Below the pieces are notes generated by a model. The model made no database searches, was not told the DNA's origin, and was given only the letters and a program-made list of their open reading frames with translations. A stretch of 64,000 nucleotides of DNA from Caldibacillus debilis DSM 16016 (GTDB taxonomy: Bacteria; Bacillota; Bacilli; Bacillales; Caldibacillaceae), in the NCBI RefSeq assembly GCF_000383875.1, contig NZ_KB912879.1:374390-438389 (forward strand), in the 5' to 3' direction. The position numbers and the translations under genes were made by a program. Of this stretch, positions 54,513-63,521 are shown one piece after another; positions within the stretch are counted from its first letter, which is position 1, and every line of letters starts with the position of its first letter.

Positions 54513-55304
54513 TCATCCTTTAAAAAACTTGCTGGTATTGATGATCCGCTGCCGCTTTTCTTCAAAATCGATATGGAGAATTTCCAAAAAAATCTTTTCC
54601 AGGAGGTAAATCAACGCATAGCGGGCTTTCGTGGGGACTTCCTTGAACATCACGGGGTCGTCCTCCAGGCAGCCGACGCTCAATTCGATGGTGGCATATT
54701 TGGACAAGGAACTGTTAATGCCGTTAGTCACCAGGATCTGTTTGCATTTCTTTTTGCTCAGTTCCTTTTCAATCTCCAAAATTTCCTCCGCTTCCCCGCT
54801 GTTGGAAACGATCAATACGACGTCATCATCCCCCATCATCGAGACCATGCGGAACTGGTCGGCGTAAGTTTCAAAAAAGATCATTTTGGAAGGCTCGATT
54901 TTCCGCATGCGAAAGTAAAAATCCTTGGCGGGAATTTGCGACATTTGGAAGGCCATGATAAAGATCCTGGGAGCCTCGAGCAATAGCCGTACCGCCTCTT
55001 TAAACTCCTTCCGTTTCGTCACTTCTTCCGCTTTCATAAGGGCCTTTACGATTTCGTCGTCGACGGTCTGGTTGTTTTTTTCATCGTTCATGTAACTGTA
55101 TTTCAGCTCGTTGAACCCTTTAAACCCCAGTTTTTTGGAGAAGGAGATGATGGAGCTGGGCACGTTCAACGTTTGTTCCGCCAGTTCCCGGGCCGTCAGG
55201 TGGGGGATCTTCTCGTGATTGTTTAACAGAAAATTGGCAATGGCCTTATGGGACGGCGACAAATATTTATATTTTTCATTGATCCGTTTAATGACCGTGT
55301 TCAT
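54513..55304 (-). CDS. RpiR/MurR-family transcriptional regulator
   Basis: A 263-residue regulator. An N-terminal helix-turn-helix (residues 1-77; LTARELAEQTLNVPSSIISFSK) is followed by a SIS sugar-phosphate-binding domain (about 105-240; VLIVSNSGEAEEILE). It is directly upstream of the PTS-mannosidase operon on the same strand and should sense a phosphorylated sugar such as mannose 6-phosphate or phospho-mannosylglycerate. The ribosome site is weak (AGAGAG). Enteric mng uses a GntR-type regulator, so the RpiR pairing is a different solution. Confidence 0.87.
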   Translation of the reverse strand: MNTVIKRINEKYKYLSPSHKAIANFLLNNHEKIPHLTARELAEQTLNVPSSIISFSKKLGFKGFNELKYSYMNDEKNNQTVDDEIVKALMKAEEVTKRKEFKEAVRLLLEAPRIFIMAFQMSQIPAKDFYFRMRKIEPSKMIFFETYADQFRMVSMMGDDDVVLIVSNSGEAEEILEIEKELSKKKCKQILVTNGINSSLSKYATIELSVGCLEDDPVMFKEVPTKARYALIYLLEKIFLEILHIDFEEKRQRIINTSKFFKG

Positions 55305-56477
55305 CGGATTTCACTCTCTCTTTTTTGTTTTTGGCTCATGGGCGCCGCGCCGCGGGGCACCCGAACTTTTTTTCGGAAATTCCGGTGCTCCCGGCATCTT
55401 TCCGATGCCGGCAAATGCCGGACGAAAGAATTCGTCATCGGGTCATTCCCTCGCCAATGGCAAGAAATTCCGTCTGTAACATATTCTATCAAAACGTTTC
55501 CATTTTTGCAGGGGATTGTCCGGCGGAAATTTTCGATTTCCCCAATGCCGGGGCGCTGAAGTTTTGCCTCCGTATGGTATGGATTCCCTACCGCCAGAAA
55601 AGCGGAGACACACCGAAACCGGATCATCTCTCCGTCCCGGTGCGCATCTTTATCAGGAGTTCCATCCTTTTGCTTCAATCCTAGCATTTAATGAAAATGC
55701 GCATTTCGGGGGAAAATGCCCAAGGGGATTTGCTTGCCAAGATCCGAAACCGCCCCACAATTGACGCGAATATGTCATTGCACTTGAACGCGGAAAATGA
55801 GGATTTAGAGAATGTACATTGCGCGAAGAAAAGCATGATGCCGGAAATTCCAGTCGGCCGCCAGACACGTTTGCCCGCGGAATGCGTCCGAGAAAAAGCG
55901 CGGAAGGACCATGAAGGTATTTGCAAAAAAGGTCGAAAATGAACGCAATCGAGATAAAAACAGAGGCCAAACCGCAGCCGAAACCGGAACCAATCTAAAA
56001 CTGAACGCAATCGGCAAAAAGGGGAATGCCGTTTCATCGGATCGGCGGCGCATTAGTGGGGCCAATGGCATGAAATCCGCGGCTCGGAAGAGTGGAAAGA
56101 TGGCCGGAAAACGGGAAGAAAAAAACCGGGGGAACATTTTGTCGAGAAGACACGGGCATAGCCGGAAAAGCCGCAAGAAACAATCTTCCGCACATAAAAA
56201 ACGCGGCGAATACGCCTGTATACGATTCGCCGGATTTTAAAACGCGGAAATTTATATTCACTTACAATCTTGGAAAAAGTTAAAATCGCACGCAATGCAA
56301 TCATCCGACCCATACGGCAGCATTCAATCCATTGATAAAATCGCGAAACTATGATAAATTAGTGTAGCAACACATTATTGTAATAAATTATAGTATAATA
56401 ACCCAATTCTAATTATACAGCATAAATCCCTTTCCGTCAACCCCCATTTTTCATCATTTTTTAAAGGAGTGCTTGAT
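55305..56477. other. 1.17-kb region without recognisable gene
   Basis: The plus strand from about 55690 to 56240 is strongly purine-rich, and frames are open both ways without ribosome sites. TGAACGCAATCG recurs at 55941 and 56003 (period 62), with similar A-rich flanks. The last 120 bases (56340-56460) are very AT-rich, include TATAAT near 56390 and presumably carry the helD promoter. Confidence 0.5.
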
Positions 56478-58820
56478 ATGAATCCGGAACTTCGGCGGGA
56501 GCAGGAACGATTGGACAGCGTAATGGAGATCATCGCGGAGCAAATCGGCATGTTGGAAAAGGAAACCCTCCGGCGCCGGAAAGAAGTGATTAACATCCGC
56601 AAACATTTTTGGGATGACGTCAAGGTCAATACGGACACGTTCGACGATTATCTGGAGACGATCATCGCCTTGAGGCAACAGGCCCAGAACCTGTCCGTGA
56701 GCCAAAGCACCCACAGACAAGCCTTTAAGAGGCTGGAAGCGCTGCGCCGCATGCAGGAGATCCCCTATTTCGGCCGGATCGATTTCACTGAAGAAGGGGA
56801 TTCCGCCGCCGAAAAAATCTATATCGGCATCTCCACACTCACGGATCCAAGCGGAGAGAACATCCTCATCTACGACTGGCGGGCGCCGGTCTCGAGCGTC
56901 TACTACGATTACGCGCCCGGTCCGGCCGAATATGCCACACCCGGAGGCACGGTCCGCGGCACGCTGGAGAAAAAATGGCAATATATCATCCGCGGCGGCG
57001 TTATCCAATCGATGTTCGATACGAGTCTCACCATCGGAGACGAGATTTTAAAGCAAGTGCTTGGCAAAGTCTCAGACAAACATATGCACAACATCGTGGC
57101 CACCATTCAACGGGAACAAAACCGGATCATCCGGCATGACCGGGGACGGATGCTCATCGTGCAAGGGCCCGCCGGCAGCGGCAAGACGTCGGCAGCCCTG
57201 CAGCGGATCGCCTACTTACTCTACAAGTACCGGGACAGGCTGAAAGCCGATCAAATCCTATTATTTTCACCGAATTCGATGTTTAACAGCTACGTCTCCA
57301 ATGTGTTGCCCGAACTCGGCGAAGAAAACATGCAACAGGTCACCTTCCAGGAATACTTGGACCACCGGTTGAGCAAAGAATTTCAAATCGAGGGGCCATA
57401 CGAGCAACTGGAATATGTGCTGACCGCAAGGGATGACCCTTCCTGGCGGACCCGGATGGCGAGCATCCGATTCAAGGCATCGGCCCGTTTTTTCGAGGCG
57501 ATCAAGGCATATTGGAAGTCGCTGGCATCCTCCGGCATGCTGTTCAAAGATATTCGATTCAGAGGAAAACCGATCATCACCGCCGAACAAATCGCGGAAA
57601 GGTTTTACAGCAGCGACACCTCCCTCCGCTTTCACAACCGGCTTGAAAAGCTGACGGATTGGCTGAACAAAAAAATCGATGAAGCGGAGAAACTTGAACG
57701 GACCAAGCCGTGGGTACAGGAAGAAATCGAACTGCTCAGCGACGAGGATTACCATAAGGCTTACACCTATTTGCGGAAAAAACGCCGCTCCAAAGGCAAA
57801 TCGCTAGACAATTATGAGAACGAGATCGAAGCGCTGGGCGAACTGATCGTCCGCAAAAAGTGGAAGCCGTTGCGCAAGCGGATCCGGACCCTTCGTTTCA
57901 TCGACTTTAAAGGAATGTACAAACAGCTTTTCGCCGATCCGACGCGGATCAAATTTTGGCTGGAAGGGGAAACGCCCGAGGAGTGGGAGGATATTTGCCG
58001 GTTGACGGCGAAAATGCTGGACGAAGGCAAACTGTTTTACGAAGATGCAACGCCGTTTTTATTCTTGCAAGATCTGATTCAAGGCTTTCAGACGAACGTC
58101 TCGATCAAACATGTGCTTGTAGACGAAGCGCAAGACTATTCCCCGTTTCAATTCGAGTATTTGAAATGTTTGTTTCCCTCGGCGAGGATGACCGTGCTCG
58201 GCGACTTTAACCAGGCGATCTTCGCCCATTCGTGCGAAACGGCCGATTTTCAAACATTGACCAGCTTGTACGGACCGGATGAAACGGACGTGATCACCTT
58301 GAACCGCAGCTACAGATCCACAAAACCGATCGTCGAATTTACGCGCGGGCTCGTGCCCAGCGGCGAACGGATCATCCCTTTTGAGCGCGAAGGCGAAAAG
58401 CCCGTGCTGACGAAAGTTGCCGACCATGACGAACTGCACCGCTCGATCGCTTCCAAAGTCAAGGACTTGCGGAACCGGGGGTACCATACGATCGCGGTCA
58501 TCTGCAAATCGTTGGCGGAAAGCACCGCCGCCTACGAGGCGTTGAAGGGCGTCGACGAAATTAAACTCGTCAAGAGCGGCTCCGCCGAATACGAACAAGG
58601 GGTGATCGTCATACCGGCGTATTTGGCCAAGGGCATCGAATTCGACGCCGTCATCATTTATAACGCATCGGCGCAAGTTTACGGCGATGAGAGCCTGCGC
58701 AGATTGTTCTACACCGCCTGCACCCGGGCCATGCATCACCTGCAGCTTTACAGCGTGGGCGAACCGAGCCCCTTTTTGCGCAGCGTCGCGCCGGGGAGTT
58801 ACCTTACGGTCCCGAATTAA
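56478..58820 (+). CDS. helD: HelD-type RNA polymerase recycling helicase
   Basis: A 780-residue superfamily 1 ATPase of the HelD/YvgS family, which removes stalled RNA polymerase from DNA. The N-terminal long coiled arm (about 1-60) is rich in Glu/Arg/Gln. Walker A QGPAGSGKTSAAL is about residue 230, Walker B VLVDEAQDYSP about 545, and LNRSYRSTKPIVEF about 615. C-terminal motifs include GIEFDAVI and YTACTRAMHHL. Length fits Bacillus HelD (774). AAAGGAG lies 8 bases before ATG 56478; a GTG three codons earlier is less likely. It stands alone on the plus strand. Confidence 0.93.
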   Translation: MNPELRREQERLDSVMEIIAEQIGMLEKETLRRRKEVINIRKHFWDDVKVNTDTFDDYLETIIALRQQAQNLSVSQSTHRQAFKRLEALRRMQEIPYFGRIDFTEEGDSAAEKIYIGISTLTDPSGENILIYDWRAPVSSVYYDYAPGPAEYATPGGTVRGTLEKKWQYIIRGGVIQSMFDTSLTIGDEILKQVLGKVSDKHMHNIVATIQREQNRIIRHDRGRMLIVQGPAGSGKTSAALQRIAYLLYKYRDRLKADQILLFSPNSMFNSYVSNVLPELGEENMQQVTFQEYLDHRLSKEFQIEGPYEQLEYVLTARDDPSWRTRMASIRFKASARFFEAIKAYWKSLASSGMLFKDIRFRGKPIITAEQIAERFYSSDTSLRFHNRLEKLTDWLNKKIDEAEKLERTKPWVQEEIELLSDEDYHKAYTYLRKKRRSKGKSLDNYENEIEALGELIVRKKWKPLRKRIRTLRFIDFKGMYKQLFADPTRIKFWLEGETPEEWEDICRLTAKMLDEGKLFYEDATPFLFLQDLIQGFQTNVSIKHVLVDEAQDYSPFQFEYLKCLFPSARMTVLGDFNQAIFAHSCETADFQTLTSLYGPDETDVITLNRSYRSTKPIVEFTRGLVPSGERIIPFEREGEKPVLTKVADHDELHRSIASKVKDLRNRGYHTIAVICKSLAESTAAYEALKGVDEIKLVKSGSAEYEQGVIVIPAYLAKGIEFDAVIIYNASAQVYGDESLRRLFYTACTRAMHHLQLYSVGEPSPFLRSVAPGSYLTVPN

Positions 58821-59067
58821 CGCGGGGGCAGGTTCGGCGTCTTCAATGGATCACTGTAATAAAAAACAAAACGAACGTCTCGCGAAACGGAAAGATCTTC
58901 CGTTCGGCCGCATCGGCCGTCCGGCGTCCGTTGATCACAGTCGTTTCTTATATTGGACGTTCAAGGAAATTTTGTTCTTCTTGGATCATCCGTTTTTCTT
59001 TTCCAAACCGGCGAAGGGCGCTTGCCGGCCACTTTGCCCAGCCGGCATTCGGCATACTTTCTGACAT

Positions 59068-59114
59068 AGGCAGGGGGCTCCGTTTTTCAATCAGAGAATC
59101 TCCTGCCTTTTTTG
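59068..59114 (+). terminator. terminator-like hairpin downstream of helD
   Basis: AGGCAGG and CCTGCCT (extendable with G-T pairs) enclose a 27-base loop, followed by TTTTTT. It lies about 250 bases after helD, so helD may have a long 3' leader or end earlier. Confidence 0.6.
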
Positions 59115-59218
59115 CTTGTGTTCTCAGCAGAATGCCTTGCGCAAATTCCGATCGCCGCCCGAAAACAATAGAGCCGCGGGTATCGCGAAATCCGTCTGAA
59201 AATATGTTTGCCCTGCCC

Positions 59219-59271
59219 GTAAAAAAATTCCCCTCCGGCATTGCGCCGATTAGAGGGGAATGTTTTTCGAT
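59219..59271. terminator. bidirectional terminator between helD and galU
   Basis: TTCCCCTC and GAGGGGAA form a perfect 8-bp stem. On the minus strand TTTTTTT follows directly, and on the plus strand TGTTTTT. The convergent genes helD and galU flank it; it suits galU best. Confidence 0.82.
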
Positions 59272-59387
59272 GAAAAACGCGTCGTCTCCGTCGGTGGCCG
59301 CACGAACACGCTAGTGAAAATCGTTATCTTTCTTCCGGCCGCTTTTTCGGATGAATCGTCCAACCGGCAACCGTACAGGAAAAATCC

Positions 59388-60269
59388 TTACCTTTCTTCG
59401 GTCGCCCGTTCAAGGACCTGCTTCATAAAATGAAGAACATCGTCCCGCAGCTCTTCATTTTGCAAAGCGAATTCGATCGTCGTTTGGATGAAGCCCAGCT
59501 TTTCTCCGACATCATACCGCTTGCCCTCGAATTGGTAGGCGAAGACGCGCTGGATTTGATTGAGCTCCCGGATCGCGTCCGTCAGTTGAATTTCCCCGCC
59601 GGCTCCGACTTCCTGCTTCGCAAGGAAACGGAAAATTTCCGGGGTCAAAATATACCGGCCAATGATGGCCAAGTTGGACGGGGCGGTGCCCTGTTCCGGT
59701 TTTTCCACGAAGCTCTTCACCTGATACAGCCTGCCCCTGCTGGACAGAGGATCGATGATCCCGTACCGGTGGGTTTCGTCGTCCGGCACTGTTTGCACGG
59801 CGATGACCGAAGACAAGGTTTCCTCATATTGATTAATTAATTGTTTTAAGCAAGGAACCTCCGCCTGGACGATATCATCCCCCAACAGGACGGCGAACGG
59901 CTCATCCCCGATGAAGTTCCGGGCGCACCAAACCGCATGGCCCAGCCCCTTCGGTTCCTTTTGCCGGATGTAATGGATTTCCACTTCCGAAGATTGTCTC
60001 ACTTTCTCCAGCAGATCGAATTTTCCTTTTTCCTTCAGGTTTTGCTCCAGTTCAAAATTATTGTCGAAATGGTCCTCGATGGCTCTTTTCCCTTTTCCCG
60101 TAACGATGATGATATCTTCGATCCCCGATTCAATGGCCTCCTCCACGATGTATTGGATGGTAGGCTTGTCGACGATCGGCAGCATTTCCTTCGGCATCGC
60201 CTTGGTGGCCGGCAAAAATCTCGTTCCGAGTCCTGCTGCGGGAATGATCGCTTTTCTTATTTTTTTCAA
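59388..60269 (-). CDS. galU: UTP--glucose-1-phosphate uridylyltransferase
   Basis: A 293-residue enzyme (GtaB in Bacillus) making UDP-glucose from UTP and glucose 1-phosphate. The nucleotide-binding loop [19 protein letters not shown] is at residues 10-28, followed by [13 protein letters not shown] and [15 protein letters not shown] (about 170). The start is TTG 60269, 9 bases after AAAGGAG. UDP-glucose serves wall teichoic acid and glycolipid synthesis and primes the GalT reaction of the gal operon. Monocistronic. Confidence 0.95.
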   Translation of the reverse strand: MKKIRKAIIPAAGLGTRFLPATKAMPKEMLPIVDKPTIQYIVEEAIESGIEDIIIVTGKGKRAIEDHFDNNFELEQNLKEKGKFDLLEKVRQSSEVEIHYIRQKEPKGLGHAVWCARNFIGDEPFAVLLGDDIVQAEVPCLKQLINQYEETLSSVIAVQTVPDDETHRYGIIDPLSSRGRLYQVKSFVEKPEQGTAPSNLAIIGRYILTPEIFRFLAKQEVGAGGEIQLTDAIRELNQIQRVFAYQFEGKRYDVGEKLGFIQTTIEFALQNEELRDDVLHFMKQVLERATEER

Positions 60270-60689
60270 CGGTTTGGACTCCTTTCTATGTACTTTTCAT
60301 GAAAAAAAGGAAAAAATTTCTATTTCTATTTTAGCATGGCTGGCTGCATTATTATATTATTTTACAATAAGTTTCCAGAACAGGGAACACCCCCGCCCCT
60401 TGTTCCGTTCTTCCCCTTTTGCGAGCTTTTCCGTCAGGAGCCGGCTCCTGCGGTCTTCATCACCATATCCCTTTCCCCCGGACCAAAAAGTTCCATAAAA
60501 ATCGTTGGATTTTCCTTGTCCAGCTCTGTTGTCGGAAACCACTTCATTTTATCTGAAAAACCTCCGCAATCGAACAACATGTATTTGGGAAAAAGACCGT
60601 TTTTATTCAGCCGGCATCAGGCAGACCGGCCTCATGCATCCCTCCACGGGAACGGGAAGCGTCCATGGAAATCGGCAAGGAAAAATCCG

Positions 60690-60910
60690 CCCGGAAAATT
60701 CCGGGAGACGGGCGCCGATTTCCACAGAAGCATCCCTCTCCGATTTGAAGGACCGACCGCACTTCCCGAATTTCGGAGGACAAACGCCGATTCCATAGAG
60801 ACATCCTCCACCTGTTTAGAAAATCTCCCCAATTCCCGAATTCCGGGACACAGGCCCCGATTTCACAGAAACATCTCCCGCCGATTAGAAAGTACCGGTG
60901 CATTCGGATC
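60690..60910. repeat. three degenerate ~70-bp tandem repeats
   Basis: Each unit holds a GAATT-CGGGA block followed by GCCGATT-CCACAGAA-CATC and then GATTTGAA/GTTTAGAA. Units start near 60692, 60765 and 60835. The minus strand reads three related 23-residue peptides (CFCxxxR..., SLWNRR...), without a ribosome site. They fill the galU-gldA gap. Confidence 0.65.
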
Positions 60911-60995
60911 CGGGGGACTTTTCACCATTTCGCCATTTTTGTCAAAATCGGAAAGTATCAACTTTTACATATTTGCGAAATATTTGACAACCTTA

Positions 60996-61024
60996 TTGAC
61001 TGTCTAACCGGATCGGTCTAATTT
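60996..61024 (+). promoter_or_regulatory. gldA promoter
   Basis: -35 TTGACT (60996-61001) and -10 TAATTT (61019-61024) with a 17-base spacer, about 48 bases before the gldA ATG. A second TTGACA at about 60984 has no matching -10. Confidence 0.6.
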
Positions 61025-61072
61025 TAAAGATGGAGAAACCGTCATATTGAAAATGAATGAAGGAGGCTAAAC

Positions 61073-62167
61073 ATGGCAAGCATTCTCATTTCACCGAACA
61101 AATACATCCAAGGCAAAGGCGAATTGCATCACATCCACGAACATATCGGACACCTCGGAAAATCTTTCTTATTCATCGCAGACGAGTTCGTGCAAGGGAT
61201 TACGAAAAACATCATTGAAGATAGCTTTGCCAAAACGGATGCTTCCATTGTATTCGAAACGTTCCGCGGCGAATGCTCCAAACAAGAAATTGAACGGATT
61301 AAAAAGGTGGCCTTGGAAAATAAGGTGGAAGTCGTCGTCGGCGTCGGCGGAGGAAAAACCCTCGACACCATTAAAGCGGTAGGCTATTATACGCAGCTGC
61401 CGACCGTCGTGGTTCCGACCATCGCTTCCACGGATGCCCCGTGCAGCGCGTTGTCCGTCATTTATACGGAAGACGGCGTATTCGAAGAATATCTCATTTT
61501 GCCGAAAAACCCCGACATCGTTTTGGTCGACACGCAAATCGTCGCCAACGCGCCGGCGAGACTCCTGGCAGCCGGGATCGGCGATGCGCTGGCCACCTAT
61601 GTGGAAGCCCGCGCTTGTTATGAAGCCAACAAAACGCCGATGGCCGGCGGATCCATTACGAGAGCGGCGATCGGGCTTGCCGAACTGTGCCAAAAGATCC
61701 TTTTTGAAGACGGCTTAAAGGCCTATTTGGCGGTGCAAAGAAAAACCGTCACGAAAGCGGTGGAAAACGTGGTAGAAGCCAACACGTATTTAAGCGGCAT
61801 CGGTTTTGAAAGCGGCGGCCTTGCCGCAGCCCATGCCATTCATAACGGCTTCACCGTATTGGAAGACGTCCACAGCCTGCTTCATGGCGAAAAGGTCGCC
61901 TTCGGCACCGTCACCCAGCTGGTGCTGGAAAACCGCAGCATGGATGAAATCGAACGAATGATCCGCATGAACATCTCCGTCGGCTTGCCGGTCACCCTGG
62001 AACAAATGGGCATCACCGAAAATGTGGAAGAAAAGATTTGGAAAGTCGCCGAAGCCGCCTGCGCGGAAGGCGAAACGATCCATAACATGCCCTTCAAAGT
62101 GACGCCCGATGACGTGTACGCCGCCATCCTAGCCGCCGACAGCATCGGGAAACGTTATGTCAAATAA
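61073..62167 (+). CDS. gldA: glycerol dehydrogenase
   Basis: A 364-residue iron/zinc-type alcohol dehydrogenase oxidising glycerol to dihydroxyacetone with NAD. GVGGGKTLDTIKAVG (about residue 92-106) binds NAD, and IASTDAPCSALSVIY follows (about 118). Metal ligands lie in AAGIGDALATY (Asp about 170), AAAHAIHNGF (His about 252) and VHSLLHGEKVAFG (His about 270). GAAGGAGG precedes the ATG. Single gene with its own promoter. No dihydroxyacetone kinase is nearby. Confidence 0.95.
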   Translation: MASILISPNKYIQGKGELHHIHEHIGHLGKSFLFIADEFVQGITKNIIEDSFAKTDASIVFETFRGECSKQEIERIKKVALENKVEVVVGVGGGKTLDTIKAVGYYTQLPTVVVPTIASTDAPCSALSVIYTEDGVFEEYLILPKNPDIVLVDTQIVANAPARLLAAGIGDALATYVEARACYEANKTPMAGGSITRAAIGLAELCQKILFEDGLKAYLAVQRKTVTKAVENVVEANTYLSGIGFESGGLAAAHAIHNGFTVLEDVHSLLHGEKVAFGTVTQLVLENRSMDEIERMIRMNISVGLPVTLEQMGITENVEEKIWKVAEAACAEGETIHNMPFKVTPDDVYAAILAADSIGKRYVK

Positions 62168-62194
62168 ACGTGTTTCTTAAATCTTTTCACTCCC

Positions 62195-62275
62195 GGCCGT
62201 CCGCCGGGAGATTCATAAGAAAAGAAAGACTCTCCTGCACGTTTGCCGTTTCGGTGAATGGGACAGGGGAGTTTT
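62195..62275 (+). terminator. two hairpins after gldA
   Basis: CTCCCGGC-CGTCC-GCCGGGAG (62191-62211 region) is a perfect GC hairpin without T run. Then ACTCTCCTG pairs with CAGGGGAGT (one mismatch) over a longer loop, followed by TTTTTCTTC. The second is the likely terminator. Confidence 0.6.
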
Positions 62276-62308
62276 TCTTCATCTTTTTCATTGAACCCGC
62301 GTCCATTC

Positions 62309-62365
62309 GGGATGAAGTCCAAAATTTAAAAAGAAGCGGACGCAAAACGGTTCATATTGCCAATC
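62309..62365 (+). repeat. dispersed ~110-bp repeat, copy 3 (partial)
   Basis: GATGAAGTCCAAAATTTAAA, AAGAAGCGGACGCAAAACGG and TTCATATTGCC correspond to the first half of copies 1 and 2; the second half is missing or too diverged to see. Confidence 0.6.
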
Positions 62366-62711
62366 TTAAGTCCGCCGAGCAGAACGCAAAAATTTCCCAA
62401 TGATTTGGACTTCACATCAATCAGCGAATGACATGTTGCAAAGGATCTGGGCTGATGAATGAAAGAGGTTTTAATAGAATTTCAAACGGACTGGCACCTT
62501 AAATGCATCCGGGATGAATGATAAAAGGGCGAAGGCATATCTACATAGCAAAAAATGAAGCGCTTCTCTAAAAACACGATGATGGCGCCGTTTACGGCGG
62601 TTTTTTATCTCTAAAACTGTAAAAGTCGGGAAAAACGGTTCCGCGGCCGTCTTCTCCGGCGCATTTTCATCTTTCCCCACAGGAACACCTACGAAAAGCT
62701 TTCATCTTTGA

Positions 62712-62867
62712 CTAATGGGAGAGATTATCATTAATCACATTTAGTGATTCGGCAATGCCGAAGATACTTTCGATCAAATCTGGCAATTGGAAGGAAATGC
62801 TAGCCAGCGATATGGCGATAATCGCCAAACAGATCAATACGAGACTCCTCTAAAGCTTTTCTCCCAT
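62712..62867 (-). pseudogene. small hydrophobic peptide gene with an in-frame amber codon
   Basis: GGAGG 8 bases before ATG 62867 opens MGEKL, then TAG. The same frame continues RSLVLICLAIIAISLASISF... for over 40 residues to a natural TAG at 62712, as one membrane helix plus a polar amphipathic tail ending NDNLSH. A TTG at 62837, 7 bases after GAGGAG, could restart translation as a 41-residue peptide. So it is either a broken gene, a coupled leader plus peptide, or a readthrough case. Confidence 0.45.
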
Positions 62868-62982
62868 TTCCCGCCCCTCCTTTTCCCCATCTTTTTATGA
62901 ATAGAAAATTCTAAATATTTTTATAATAAAGATCTTTTTCTTGGAAAAGAAAAACTTTTTTGATCGGTACCGATTGGAGCGG

Positions 62983-63100
62983 TCATGTCCTCATGTCTGC
63001 CAAAATCTTGCACCTAATCGTGGGAAATATGGCTTTTACGGAAATGGAACACCCCTGCACCCGCTTCTTTTACACCAATTCGCGGACTTCATCGATTGGA
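62983..63100 (-). repeat. dispersed ~110-bp repeat, copy 4 (inverted)
   Basis: On the minus strand GATGAAGTCCGCGAATTGG, TAAAAGAAGCGGGTGCA, GTGTTCCATTTCCG, ATATTTCCC and ATGAGGACATGACCG run in the same order as copies 1 and 2. Inverted orientation relative to the other three copies excludes simple local slippage as its origin. Confidence 0.68.
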
Positions 63101-63304
63101 GTTCCGTCGATCCTTGCCTTACGTTGACTCGGCACAATCACACGGCATTAACCTCCTTCAGGCAAAGATTTATACCCATATCGTTTGTTGGAAGCTGTGA
63201 AAAGATCCATTCGTGAGGAAACGCCGGGAAGAACCGAGTCATTTAACAACTGGCGTAGCTTTTGCGGTATACAAAAATTCAAAATGTAGCCATAATCAGC
63301 GGAT

Positions 63305-63343
63305 AAAAAAAACCGGAACCCCCTTCGAGGTTCCAGTTTTTCG
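63305..63343 (-). terminator. terminator downstream of Ig-repeat gene
   Basis: On the minus strand GGAACC-8 bases-GGTTCC followed by GGTTTTTTTT; the plus strand also ends in TTTTT. It lies about 180 bases after the Ig-repeat stop; no supported gene lies between. Confidence 0.8.
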
Positions 63344-63521
63344 TCTTTATCGGAGAGGCGGGCAACAGGAATGGCAGTTCGTGCCCATTGGACGATGGCT
63401 TCCCTTGAGGGACCAGATCCCGCCGTCCATTTGATCCGCTCATCCCGGACCTGATCGTTATGAATCTGCAGCCCATAATTGTTCATGGACCGGAGGCTTG
63501 CGGAACCCGCATCACCACCGC

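Noticed and set aside
55805..56240. Overlapping 109- and 123-codon frames on opposite strands
   Set aside because: Both arise from purine/pyrimidine strand bias; neither has a start signal or recognisable domain.
63148..63486. 112-codon minus-strand frame after the Ig-repeat gene
   Set aside because: It reads straight through the terminator hairpin at 63305-63343 and has no ribosome site.
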